NCBI GenBank assembly: GCA_947170495.1 | Contig: CAMVUB010000025.1 | Location: forward strand, 1 to 32,050 | DNA: 32,050 nucleotides | Source: an uncultured Prevotellaceae bacterium | Lineage (GTDB): Bacteria; Bacteroidota; Bacteroidia; Bacteroidales; Bacteroidaceae | Direction of reading: 5' to 3' | Part shown: positions 25,110 through 32,023 of the stretch, one piece after another | How the letters are laid out: each line of letters opens with the position of its first letter | Position numbering within the stretch: position 1 is the stretch's first letter | The notes under the pieces: generated by a model | Database searches by the model: none | Told to the model about the DNA's origin: nothing | Seen by the model: the letters and a program-made list of their open reading frames with translations, nothing else | Position numbers and translations under genes: made by a program

Positions 25110-25172
25110 ATCACTTATGCTTCTGTTAACCTTGATTATATGCGTGAATATATGGTCTCTATAAAAACGGCG

Positions 25173-25203
25173 CAAAAATACACAATTCATGCCGAACAGC
25201 AAA
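25173..25203 (-). promoter_or_regulatory. Promoter of the ileS operon
   Basis: On the minus strand TTTG (25200-25203), 19 bases, then TATTTTTG (25173-25180): a full match to the Bacteroidetes TTTG/TAnnTTTG promoter. It leaves a leader of about 55-60 bases before ATG 25109. Confidence 0.85.
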
Positions 25204-25300
25204 ATAATTTATTATTTTTTGTGTGCCCGTGTGACATTTTACGCCCCTCATTTCCATTTTCCACGTTTCATTCCGAGCGCGAGTATCAGTAAACTCAACC

Positions 25301-25337
25301 GCAACATTGAATTCGTCCTGTTGCAACATTGAATTCG
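25301..25337. repeat. 15-bp direct repeat
   Basis: GCAACATTGAATTCG occurs at 25301-25315 and exactly again at 25323-25337, directly before the large palindrome. Confidence 0.85.
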
Positions 25338-25387
25338 CCTTGGTCTTATGCCGTGTTCCACCGGTGGAACTCGGCGTAAGACCAAGG
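25338..25387. repeat. 50-bp near-perfect palindrome
   Basis: Two 25-bp arms with no loop and only two mismatched pairs; the outer part is CCTTGGTCTTA and its complement, the centre GTTCCACC/GGTGGAAC. It could extrude as a cruciform or be a recombination or transposon-end relic. Confidence 0.9.
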
Positions 25388-25397
25388 TCTTCACGCG

Positions 25398-25415
25398 TTT
25401 CTCACTGGTGAGAAA
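25398..25415. repeat. 8-bp hairpin TTTCTCAC/GTGAGAAA
   Basis: Perfect 8-bp arms around TG. The centre CACTGGTG resembles the CACCGGTG centre of the neighbouring 50-bp palindrome. Confidence 0.7.
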
Positions 25416-25521
25416 ACCATTCACACCCTGCTGCGTTGGCGTTTTCACCTTGCTGAATCGCGCTTCGATGCATGGTGCACATGATTCAGCCCATTCACAA
25501 CGCTCATCAAACAGCCAAGCA

Positions 25522-25797
25522 GAAGGGCAGCTCTCGCCGGCTTACGATATGGGATATGCCTATAACCCTCAGGGCGGTTGGACAGCCACGCACCAGATGT
25601 CCATTAATGGGAAGTTCGATGACATCACGCGTCAGGATCTGCTCGCCTTTGCCAGTCAGAACAATATCAAGGAAGCCACATCCATCATCGATGAGATTTG
25701 CGAAGCAGCATCTCATTGGACCAAGTTCGCAGAGGAGTGCGGTGTGCCGCAGGAGATGCAGAACCGCATCGTTCCGAATCTATTGCTTAGCCTGTAG
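25522..25797 (+). pseudogene. hipA: hipA toxin remnant (C-terminal about 90 codons)
   Basis: Only the C-terminal part of a HipA-family serine/threonine kinase toxin remains. LSPAYDMGYAYNPQGGWTATHQ, followed by MSINGK, then DDITRQDLLAFASQNNIKEA and FAEECGVPQEM, matches the familiar HipA end (LSPAYD, HQMSINGK, YA..AGVP). The active-site regions that normally precede LSPAYD, including the catalytic Asp and DFG-like motif, are missing. The frame stays open upstream to 25348, but that sequence is unrelated and partly palindromic. No hipB is present. It probably survives as a non-functional remnant. Family assignment is from remembered motifs. Confidence 0.75.
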
Positions 25798-25871
25798 CCA
25801 CTCTGTGCTTGCGTAACCCTCGTAGGGCTTTCCTCAAAATAAATCTGCTCCCCACAAAAAGACACTAGTAG

Positions 25872-25921
25872 TCCCTCGCCTTACCCTCTATAGTCCCTAC
25901 GCGCAGACACTGTAGAGGGTT
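25872..25921. repeat. 50-bp direct repeat, left copy, flanking the AbiE genes
   Basis: Begins TCCCTCGCCTTACCCTC and ends ACTGTAGAGGGTT; identical over all 50 bases to 27841-27890. Internally ACCCTCTATAGT (25883-25894) pairs with ACTGTAGAGGGT (25909-25920) with one mismatch, across 14 bases. Confidence 0.93.
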
Positions 25922-26063
25922 GTTTATATAGCGGCTCATGCCGTTGTCGTCCATGTCATCCTCTGACGCTGGATCGATGTGGCGCATGCCAATATGATGA
26001 ATCCTGGCTTCATTGCTCTTTACCTTATTATAAATTATTACGCTACCTGTAGGATGGCGGTGA
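25922..26063. other. AT-rich gap between left repeat and abiEii stop
   Basis: About 140 bases with no gene I can support. A minus-strand frame runs through it (ending in the repeat, NPLQCLRVGTIEGKARD) but has no start of its own and no recognised homology. Confidence 0.4.
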
Positions 26064-26867
26064 TCAATCTCGTTTCCCCTCCATCCTGTCAATAAACGTC
26101 TTGTAAACCAATGGATAGGCTTCCACTGGCGAGAATGTAATCTCCGGTCGGAGAAGCATCGTTGTGTCATCCAAGAACTCTGGGTCTTGCATCTTCTCCT
26201 CCATATTGTTCACATACTGCTTGTACGACGGAGCCTTATCTACCACGAACTCCATATACTTCCTGTAGCATTGCATAACCTTCTCCACGTCCACATCCCT
26301 GCGCTGAAGAGCGATGTAGAGGTCAAACAGGTCACGTCCCTTCTTTCGTTGGTACAGCGCACGCAGTTTGGTGCCAAGCAATTCCTCAAAATGGTAGGTT
26401 GTCAGCTCTGCCGTGCCTGTGAACCATGAGTTCTCCATGCTGAAAGGAACTTTCGTCAACCCCAGCACATTGAAATGCTCAAAGCAATTGATCTCTATCT
26501 TCAATCGTATCTGCACCACAGGAGCGATTTCCGATTCCACCCTGAACAGCATCGTGTTGTTGTATCGCTTCTGCTTCGTCACTCTGTCAGGCAGCCAGCT
26601 TAGCACTTCACCCAGTCGATACATGATGGGCTTGATAGGACCCGGATTAATCTGCACCAAGTCAATATCCTCACTATATCGGGGCTGCGGCGACAAGTAA
26701 AGCTTATGTAGCGCCGTACCGCCACGGAACGCCAGTTGCGAAGCAAGGAATTCATCGCTGAAGATGCTTATCAACGCACGGCAGATGATGAGGTCCTGTT
26801 CCACCATATAAGGTTCCGTCCACGGAGCTTTCTCCTTACATTCTTGGATAAGGTATTCTGGTATCAT
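26064..26867 (-). CDS. abiEii: AbiEii-family nucleotidyltransferase toxin
   Basis: Predicted toxin of the AbiE phage-abortive, type IV toxin-antitoxin family (COG2253), a nucleotidyltransferase of the DNA polymerase beta fold. The start at 26867 (MIPEYLIQECKEKAPWTEP) gives 267 residues and overlaps the abiEi stop as ATGA (26864-26867). The active site is visible: FRGGTALHKLYL (motif GGTxLxK, 49-55) and RYSEDIDLV with D67 and D69. Later conserved stretches are ELLGTKLRALYQRKKGRDLFDLY. All key residues look intact, so the protein is probably active. A longer start at 26909 would extend into abiEi and is unnecessary. Confidence 0.9.
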   Translation of the reverse strand: MIPEYLIQECKEKAPWTEPYMVEQDLIICRALISIFSDEFLASQLAFRGGTALHKLYLSPQPRYSEDIDLVQINPGPIKPIMYRLGEVLSWLPDRVTKQKRYNNTMLFRVESEIAPVVQIRLKIEINCFEHFNVLGLTKVPFSMENSWFTGTAELTTYHFEELLGTKLRALYQRKKGRDLFDLYIALQRRDVDVEKVMQCYRKYMEFVVDKAPSYKQYVNNMEEKMQDPEFLDDTTMLLRPEITFSPVEAYPLVYKTFIDRMEGKRD

Positions 26868-27676
26868 ATTTCGTCTGTTTCTATTTCTTGGTTGACAATC
26901 ACCTTCCATCTGCTGTCAATCATCATTCCGTCAGTTTGAGGCTTCGCCTGCTTCAGACGAATCTTTCGGAACACCTTTTCCTGCTTTTGTGCCAGCATCA
27001 GCAGATGGTCTGCCAACTCATGTTCCTCAATCAAATCAAGCAGATGGCCCAGGCGCTGAATCACGGGTGCGTTGAAGAAATCAAGGAGTTCTGCATTGGC
27101 TTTATCGAAGCGCATATTCTCTGCCAGTTCCATCAAAACCTCTGCCACACGGCTAAGTCCGCCCACCTTCTCTTCATTAAGCACTAGGTCAAGCGCAGTC
27201 AGCTCTGGCGACGAAACGTTCATGAACCCCATCTGCGTCTTCACCTGCTTCACGTAGGCCAGCGGGAGCGGATTGCGAAGCGTGAAATCAAGCCTTACAC
27301 CATTCTTGATACTAGAGCGTATAGGCGCACCGTTCACTGTCACCTGAAACACCATAGCGCGCTGATGCCCTGCACCATTCAACGCAGCAGCCGACAGCAG
27401 AGACACGTAATAATCCCTGCCCAGATGCTTCATCAGCCTGTCAATATAGAACGATGGTGGCACCTCACCCCTCAGACGATACTCCGTAGGCACCGTTACA
27501 TAGAAATTCTGCCAAGGGGAAACAATCATCCCCTTCTTAACCAGCCTCGACAAAGCCGTCCTCAGACTTTCCTCAGTTTGCGACAGCCCTTGCGCCAGCA
27601 CATCTTCCTTAGTAAAGATATACTTGCCACGTATCATTTGCTGATCCACCCAATGTTGTAAGCTGTCCGTTTGCAT
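26864..27676 (-). CDS. abiEi: AbiEi-family antitoxin/transcriptional repressor
   Basis: Partner of AbiEii; characterised AbiEi proteins repress the operon and neutralise the toxin. The 270 residues start with a winged-helix region (about 15-60: YIFTKEDVLAQGLSQTEESLRTALSRLVKKGMI) followed by WQNFYVTVPTEYRLRGEVPPSFYIDRLMK and a C-terminal domain with SSPELTALDLVLNEEKVGGL. That combination is typical of AbiEi-like antitoxins. The gene overlaps abiEii by four bases. A full TTTG/TAnnTTTG promoter lies at 27730-27761. A 7-bp inverted repeat overlaps its -7 box, a plausible autoregulatory operator. Confidence 0.86.
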   Translation of the reverse strand: MQTDSLQHWVDQQMIRGKYIFTKEDVLAQGLSQTEESLRTALSRLVKKGMIVSPWQNFYVTVPTEYRLRGEVPPSFYIDRLMKHLGRDYYVSLLSAAALNGAGHQRAMVFQVTVNGAPIRSSIKNGVRLDFTLRNPLPLAYVKQVKTQMGFMNVSSPELTALDLVLNEEKVGGLSRVAEVLMELAENMRFDKANAELLDFFNAPVIQRLGHLLDLIEEHELADHLLMLAQKQEKVFRKIRLKQAKPQTDGMMIDSRWKVIVNQEIETDEI

Positions 27677-27713
27677 GACAATCCGCTGCTAAAAATAAAC
27701 TGTTCCTGTTTAC

Positions 27714-27734
27714 ATTTGCATTTCGGCTGCAAAT
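27714..27734. promoter_or_regulatory. Candidate AbiEi operator
   Basis: ATTTGCA, 7 bases, TGCAAAT: perfect inverted repeat overlapping the abiE -7 box (27730-27737) and start region. A direct repeat CAATTATTTG at 27740 and 27770 lies 30 bp apart just upstream. Binding is inferred from the known autoregulation of AbiE operons. Confidence 0.5.
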
Positions 27735-27761
27735 ATACGCAATTATTTGGCACCAACCAAA
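27730..27761 (-). promoter_or_regulatory. Promoter of the abiE operon
   Basis: Minus strand: TTTG (27758-27761), 20 bases, TATATTTG (27730-27737), a full Bacteroidetes promoter match 54 bases upstream of abiEi. Confidence 0.8.
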
Positions 27762-27840
27762 ATTTTCGTCAATTATTTGCCGTTCCGTCGTTATTTGTCT
27801 TCCCTCATCCCTATTACATCTTCCTTCATCCATCTTCCAC

Positions 27841-27890
27841 TCCCTCGCCTTACCCTCTATAGTCCCTACGCGCAGACACTGTAGAGGGTT
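27841..27890. repeat. 50-bp direct repeat, right copy, flanking the AbiE genes
   Basis: Identical to 25872-25921, offset 1969 bases. Just beyond it CAGGCACTATAGAAGGT (27895-27911) is a degenerate copy of the repeat's right half CAGACACTGTAGAGGGT. Confidence 0.93.
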
Positions 27891-28061
27891 CGTTCAGGCA
27901 CTATAGAAGGTAGCTAGACCTTGTGGCAATCGGTTTATAGTATTAGTGGTTCAGAGGAGTACCCATTTCCTTCTAGAGGTATGTATGAAAGTTCCTGTCC
28001 ATAAATGCAGAAAATCTGAAGTGAGACTACAGATGTTCGTTGAAAATTCCACGAAGAAGTC
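27891..28061. other. Gap between right repeat and the RhuM-family gene
   Basis: About 170 bases; apart from the degenerate half-repeat at 27895-27911 I see no gene, promoter match or clear terminator. Confidence 0.5.
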
Positions 28062-29096
28062 CTATTTTTCCGTCATTTCTCCTTCTTTTTCTTTAGCTGT
28101 CAGTTTCTTCTGCTCACGTTCGAACTGCTCCAAGAAGTGAATCTCAACAGGTGTCAGTTCATTCTTTATACGTTCCTTGAACTTGTCGTACTCAGAATCA
28201 GCTTTCGCTTTAGCCAACTGGGCAGATACCTTTCCAGCATGAGTCAGAATATCTTTGCGGGAGACGCGCAGGAAATCATCCAGGATGGCAATCCAGTCCT
28301 TCATGTACATGGGGCGATGCTCCTCTGCTTGCAGTTCTGCGAAGTCAAGATACAGACTGACGATACGGTTGAGTGTTGTGATTTCTTTTTCAGACAGGTA
28401 GTTCTTTGCAATCTCGGCGTCCGTTTTCCTTGGCATTGCTCCCGTCCATGTGGTAAGTCCCATGAAGTCCTTCTCGGCATTAGCCCGCTCATAGATGATT
28501 TCCGCAGCCGTATGTCCATGCACCGAATAATGCATCTTATTCTGTACTGTTCTGAAGAACTGTTGCGTCATTTCCACGTCGGGGTTATAGTCGATGCTGA
28601 GAGCATAGATTTCCAGCACCTTGCGGTAGAAGACCTTCTCTGAAGAACGGATGTCACGAATACGTGCCAACAGTTCGTCAAAGTAGTTGCCGCCTCCAGC
28701 TCGCTTCAGCAGGTCGTCGTTCAGAGCAAATCCTTTTATGATATAGTCTTTCAGCACGCGTGTTGCCCACATCCTGAACTGAACACCGCGATAAGAATGA
28801 ACACGATACCCCACGCTGATAATCATGTCGAGGTTGTAGAAAGCGATATCTCGTTCTACTTGTCTCTCTCCTTCTTTTTGAACTGTTGCAAAAAACGCAA
28901 CAGTTGACTCCTGCTTCAATTCTCCCTGCTCAAAAGCATTCCTAATGTGCCTTGAGATGGTGGATTTGTTACGTTGAAACAACTCCGCCATCTGGTCCAG
29001 GCTCAGCCACACCGTCTCGCCTTGCAGCCGTACCTCAATGCGTGTCTCACCGTCGGGAGTCTGATACAGTAATATTTGTCCCTTGTTTTCTTCCAT
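28062..29096 (-). CDS. RhuM-family protein
   Basis: Member of the RhuM (Virulence_RhuM) family, named after a Salmonella pathogenicity-island gene; molecular function not established. The 344 residues open with LLYQTPDGETRIEVRLQGETVWL, then a helix-turn-helix-like LSLDQMAELFQRNKSTISRHIRNAF (about 32-56). The family core is RQVERDIAFYNLDMIISVGYRVHSYRG, FRMWATRVLKDYIIKGFALND. The C-terminal half is helical with FMGLTTWTGAMPRKTDAEIAKNYL. The helix-turn-helix suggests DNA binding. It follows the KAP gene by 39 bases without a visible promoter, so the two are likely co-transcribed. RhuM genes are commonly found in islands and among defence or TA genes. Confidence 0.85.
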   Translation of the reverse strand: MEENKGQILLYQTPDGETRIEVRLQGETVWLSLDQMAELFQRNKSTISRHIRNAFEQGELKQESTVAFFATVQKEGERQVERDIAFYNLDMIISVGYRVHSYRGVQFRMWATRVLKDYIIKGFALNDDLLKRAGGGNYFDELLARIRDIRSSEKVFYRKVLEIYALSIDYNPDVEMTQQFFRTVQNKMHYSVHGHTAAEIIYERANAEKDFMGLTTWTGAMPRKTDAEIAKNYLSEKEITTLNRIVSLYLDFAELQAEEHRPMYMKDWIAILDDFLRVSRKDILTHAGKVSAQLAKAKADSEYDKFKERIKNELTPVEIHFLEQFEREQKKLTAKEKEGEMTEK

Positions 29097-29135
29097 ATAT
29101 TTTATAACGTCTTCGATTTCTGTACTAAGTGTTTC

Positions 29136-30545
29136 TTATTGTAGTACCAATCCATATTCCAATTCTATCCTCTTAATCAGATTCTGCAATGGAATTACAC
29201 CTCGATACCAATTGTCGTAGTACCATATTAGAGCCTCGACAAATGTTTTGGAGTCCAGGTGCTTCGTATGGAGAGTACTAGTCTTTTCCTCATTTGAAGT
29301 AAAAATGTGTTCACGCTCCCGCACATTGTCATCAAGAGTATACATGAAAACAAACGATGCAATCGCATAAGTCATTTGTCTCCATTCTGATTTGTTCTCA
29401 TCCAAAACAAGTAACTCCAGAGGAAGGAAATCTTCCAATTCATTAAGCAACTCTTGAGCCGTCAACTGCTCGTTCATAATATTGCTATAGAGCCTGTTAT
29501 TTGCAATTTTCAGATAGCACAACATGAAAAACACATCAGGAACGATGTAGTTGTTCTGACTAAATCCTATCAAAGCTAGGCGGGTATGAGCGAAAATCTT
29601 ATCTGTCGTACGGAGATCTATATTAGACGAAGATATTAATGTGCAGGCTATCCGCTTAAAACGATCTTCATCGGATCTGAATTCGTGATATTGCTTCCTA
29701 TCTTTGTGATTAAAGACATCGCTGAAGTGATAAACATCATAGAGATATTGGCAAAAATCTTCACCTTTAGGTCGTGGCAATGTGTATTCAATGTCTATGA
29801 AACGACGCAAATAGTTGCTTGCATCTATACTTGCACTACCATAATAGCCTTGTATGGCATATTCCAACTGTTTCTTGTTGACTGATAATACAAAAACCAC
29901 GTTGGGAATATCAAACAGGTGTTTTATCCTCTCCAAAACAAGTACGGAAAAACAAGGGCTGCATCTGTCAAGCTCGTCAACAAAGAAGACGACAGGAAAT
30001 TCCTCCGTTGTGTTTTCCGCAATATAACTCTGTAAGGCGCTTCGAAATTCCGCAAATGTGGACTTATGCTTTGAGAATTCCTCTATGTCTTCTTTCAGCA
30101 ACTTTCCAACTTCATCGACACCCACCTCAATAGCATTCGAATCAATTCCCAACTTATTTTTGACGACTGTCTTTATTGCCGATGTCGCAATGCTTGTTAT
30201 AATCCTACCTCCACTTGAAATAATGCCATCCCATTTGCTTGATTGTGGCGACAAGTCTTTCAGTCCTGCTAACAATGCAATCAACGGGTCAGACACATAG
30301 TCGTTCTCCCATGCATTAAAATACAAGGGATGCCCACCTTCATTCTCCATTTTCTGCATAAGCATCTTTATGAAGGTAGTTTTGCCAGTCCCCCATTCGC
30401 CATTAAGTGCAACAACACAACCTGTTGTCGAATACATCCTCAATATAGAAAGGAATGTATTCGCACAAGATTCTCTATTCAATTTGTCGTTCTCAAAAGG
30501 CTTCTCTTTTGGAACTTCTATTTCTGGCAGTCTATTTCTTAACAT
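29136..30545 (-). CDS. KAP-family P-loop NTPase
   Basis: KAP ATPases are STAND-class NTPases often linked to membranes and, in bacteria, to phage defence. The 469-residue protein has Walker A NGEWGTGKTT (48-57), the KAP-type YFNAWENDYVSDP just after it, and Walker B FPVVFFVDELDRCSP (183-197). VFVLSVNKKQLEYAIQGYYG and YLRRFIDIEYTLPRP (sensor-like region) follow. A mildly hydrophobic stretch near 107-128 sits where KAP proteins carry membrane helices, but it is not strongly membrane-like. No effector domain is recognised in the C-terminal 200 residues. Its start lies 19 bases from the last decayed CRISPR repeat, on the same strand as the array and cas7. Confidence 0.85.
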   Translation of the reverse strand: MLRNRLPEIEVPKEKPFENDKLNRESCANTFLSILRMYSTTGCVVALNGEWGTGKTTFIKMLMQKMENEGGHPLYFNAWENDYVSDPLIALLAGLKDLSPQSSKWDGIISSGGRIITSIATSAIKTVVKNKLGIDSNAIEVGVDEVGKLLKEDIEEFSKHKSTFAEFRSALQSYIAENTTEEFPVVFFVDELDRCSPCFSVLVLERIKHLFDIPNVVFVLSVNKKQLEYAIQGYYGSASIDASNYLRRFIDIEYTLPRPKGEDFCQYLYDVYHFSDVFNHKDRKQYHEFRSDEDRFKRIACTLISSSNIDLRTTDKIFAHTRLALIGFSQNNYIVPDVFFMLCYLKIANNRLYSNIMNEQLTAQELLNELEDFLPLELLVLDENKSEWRQMTYAIASFVFMYTLDDNVREREHIFTSNEEKTSTLHTKHLDSKTFVEALIWYYDNWYRGVIPLQNLIKRIELEYGLVLQ

Positions 30546-30563
30546 ATACTATTTTTTAATTTT

Positions 30564-30903
30564 GTCCAAAATCTTCTTTAGTACGATTATGATGCGGCGA
30601 TGTCTTCGCATGCCTTATAGTTCACCTTGTTTCAATTCTTCTTTAGTACGTCGCAGCATGAACTCCTGCGTGGCGTGCTCATTTCAATTCTACATTAGTA
30701 CGATTATTATGTGGCACGGGATCTGTTAGTGTTCCAGCTGTACACATTTCAATTCTATGAAAGTACAATTAATACTCACTGATAAGATGGGCGAGGTACG
30801 GAATACGACATTTCAATTCTACATAAGTACGATTATGATGCGAAAAGACAGCACTCTTCTGCGCCATCTACTTATTTCAATTCTACATAAGTACGATTAC
30901 ATC
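30564..30903 (-). CRISPR. Short, decayed CRISPR array (six repeats, type I-B-like)
   Basis: A repeat of about 30 bp beginning ATTTCAATTC, with GTAC in the middle and GATTATGAT at the end, starts at 30564, 30629, 30681, 30746, 30810 and 30874. Spacers are 34-35 bases, except one interval shortened by about 13 bases because the second repeat lost its right end. Transcribed on the minus strand, the repeat ends ATTGAAAT, the 8-base handle typical of type I-B crRNAs; this is kept in the four repeats nearest cas7, is ATTGAAAC in the next, and lost in the last. Decay increases away from cas7, as expected for the leader-distal end. Confidence 0.88.
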
Positions 30904-30967
30904 ATACAACCCCACCAACTTCTCAGGTAGGTAGAGTTGCATGATGTGTTTAGGGTTTGCTCTGTCA
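30904..30967 (-). promoter_or_regulatory. Possible short CRISPR leader
   Basis: Only 64 bases separate the cas7 stop from the first repeat. No TAnnTTTG box or long AT-rich leader is evident, so the array may be transcribed as an extension of the cas operon. Confidence 0.3.
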
Positions 30968-32023
30968 TCATTGATTCTCATAATTAAAGTCATTCATCAT
31001 TTGAATGAGTTTCTCTTCTGCAGCGTTCAAAGCATCCACACTTTCATTCTCAGTCACAATATAGCTGGCACAAGGAAGAGTGACAAACACATCCGCACCA
31101 GCAGTTTCATCAATAATTGGTTTTGCCGATGGGCGTTCTCCTTCATCTATAAGCTTTGCACGAATGGCACCAGGGATTGTGTTCGCATTGTCACTAATGG
31201 CGACAGCAAGTGTTTCCATCAAGCTGAAAGTACGCGCCTGATTGGATGTAATTCGCCAGTTCAGTAATGCATGGGCCAAAGCGGGGATAATCTCAGCTCT
31301 TCTTTCTTTAGGCATTACAAGGCACTCTCCAAAAACATTTTTACTAACAACCCACCCCTTTCCTTTTAGAGCCTCTATCATCTCTGTTGATATCTCTGGC
31401 TCATGCTGATTTGTTGACACTGAGAATAACCTTCTCAGGTCAATAGCTACGTCACATACGAAAAGGCCTGTTGTACGCGAATTTTCAGGAATCCAAGAAC
31501 GACGAGGTATTGTACGCTCGTTACTTAACAAATAGGCCTCAATCTCTTCCTCCGTCAGAGGTTTGTCACGTCCCTCCATCCTTACAATAATGGGATTATT
31601 GTCTGGTCTGTCACTGCGATCAAAAGTCAGATTCTCTTTACCAACAGAAACTAATAGAGGATGCAAGGGCCTCATTGCTGAAATAGACAATGGGCTGCGG
31701 CGTTTCTTTGTAATACCATCGCCAGCACGCATCCAACCACCAAGCAACTGATCTATATAATTAGGGTCGCATGGTGACCAAGGCTCTTTATTTTCAAGGG
31801 CCTGATTCTTGTTGATGTTGTAGTTGAATGTTACTGGTGCCAACTGTTCACCCAGCGAATCAACCAATGTCTGAAGAATAGAGCGCTTAACTTGTTGACC
31901 ACTTGAATAGGCAACAGTCTTTCCATTGAACAGAGGGTCTCTATAAGTCTTTTGACCATCCTCTACACAGAACACCGTGTGCTCAGCATGCTTAAGAACA
32001 CGTAAATAAATGTATGGTTCCAT
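30968..32023 (-). CDS. cas7: Cas7-family CRISPR effector protein (type I-B, DevR/Cst2-like)
   Basis: Probable backbone subunit of a type I Cascade complex, which coats the crRNA. The 351 residues begin with a RAMP-like first strand (YIYLRVLKHAEHTVFCVEDG) followed by the hallmark AYSSGQQVKRSIL (38-50). Later segments SISAMRPLHPLLVS and RTTGLFVCDVAIDLRRLFSV, and the C-terminal FSLMETLAVAISDN, fit Bacteroidales type I-B Cas7 as I remember it. The subtype rests on that memory and on the ATTGAAAT repeat handle. It is transcribed toward the CRISPR array, 64 bases away. cas5, cas6, cas8, cas3 and cas1-2 are not seen and, if present, lie to the right of the window. Confidence 0.78.
   Translation of the reverse strand: MEPYIYLRVLKHAEHTVFCVEDGQKTYRDPLFNGKTVAYSSGQQVKRSILQTLVDSLGEQLAPVTFNYNINKNQALENKEPWSPCDPNYIDQLLGGWMRAGDGITKKRRSPLSISAMRPLHPLLVSVGKENLTFDRSDRPDNNPIIVRMEGRDKPLTEEEIEAYLLSNERTIPRRSWIPENSRTTGLFVCDVAIDLRRLFSVSTNQHEPEISTEMIEALKGKGWVVSKNVFGECLVMPKERRAEIIPALAHALLNWRITSNQARTFSLMETLAVAISDNANTIPGAIRAKLIDEGERPSAKPIIDETAGADVFVTLPCASYIVTENESVDALNAAEEKLIQMMNDFNYENQ

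Larger units (their letters stand above)
25204..25521. other. Intergenic stretch with palindromes and no convincing gene
   Basis: Between the ileS promoter and the hipA remnant no coding sequence is convincing. It holds a 15-bp direct repeat, a 50-bp palindrome and an 8-bp hairpin, listed separately. The remainder (25204-25300, 25416-25521) shows nothing recognisable and may include scrambled upstream hipA sequence. Confidence 0.6.

Noticed and set aside
25865-26170. Minus-strand frame of about 100 codons spanning the left 50-bp repeat
   Set aside because: It starts inside abiEii in another frame. Its tail is simply the repeat translated (PLQCLRVGTIEGKAR), which also appears at the right copy, so it is unlikely to be a gene.
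27609-27833. Minus-strand frame over the abiE promoter region
   Set aside because: It covers the promoter and operator of abiE, has no recognised sequence and overlaps abiEi.
30941-31267. Plus-strand open frame of 108 codons at the cas7 3' end
   Set aside because: It is antisense to cas7 and overlaps the short gap before the array; no homology or start context.
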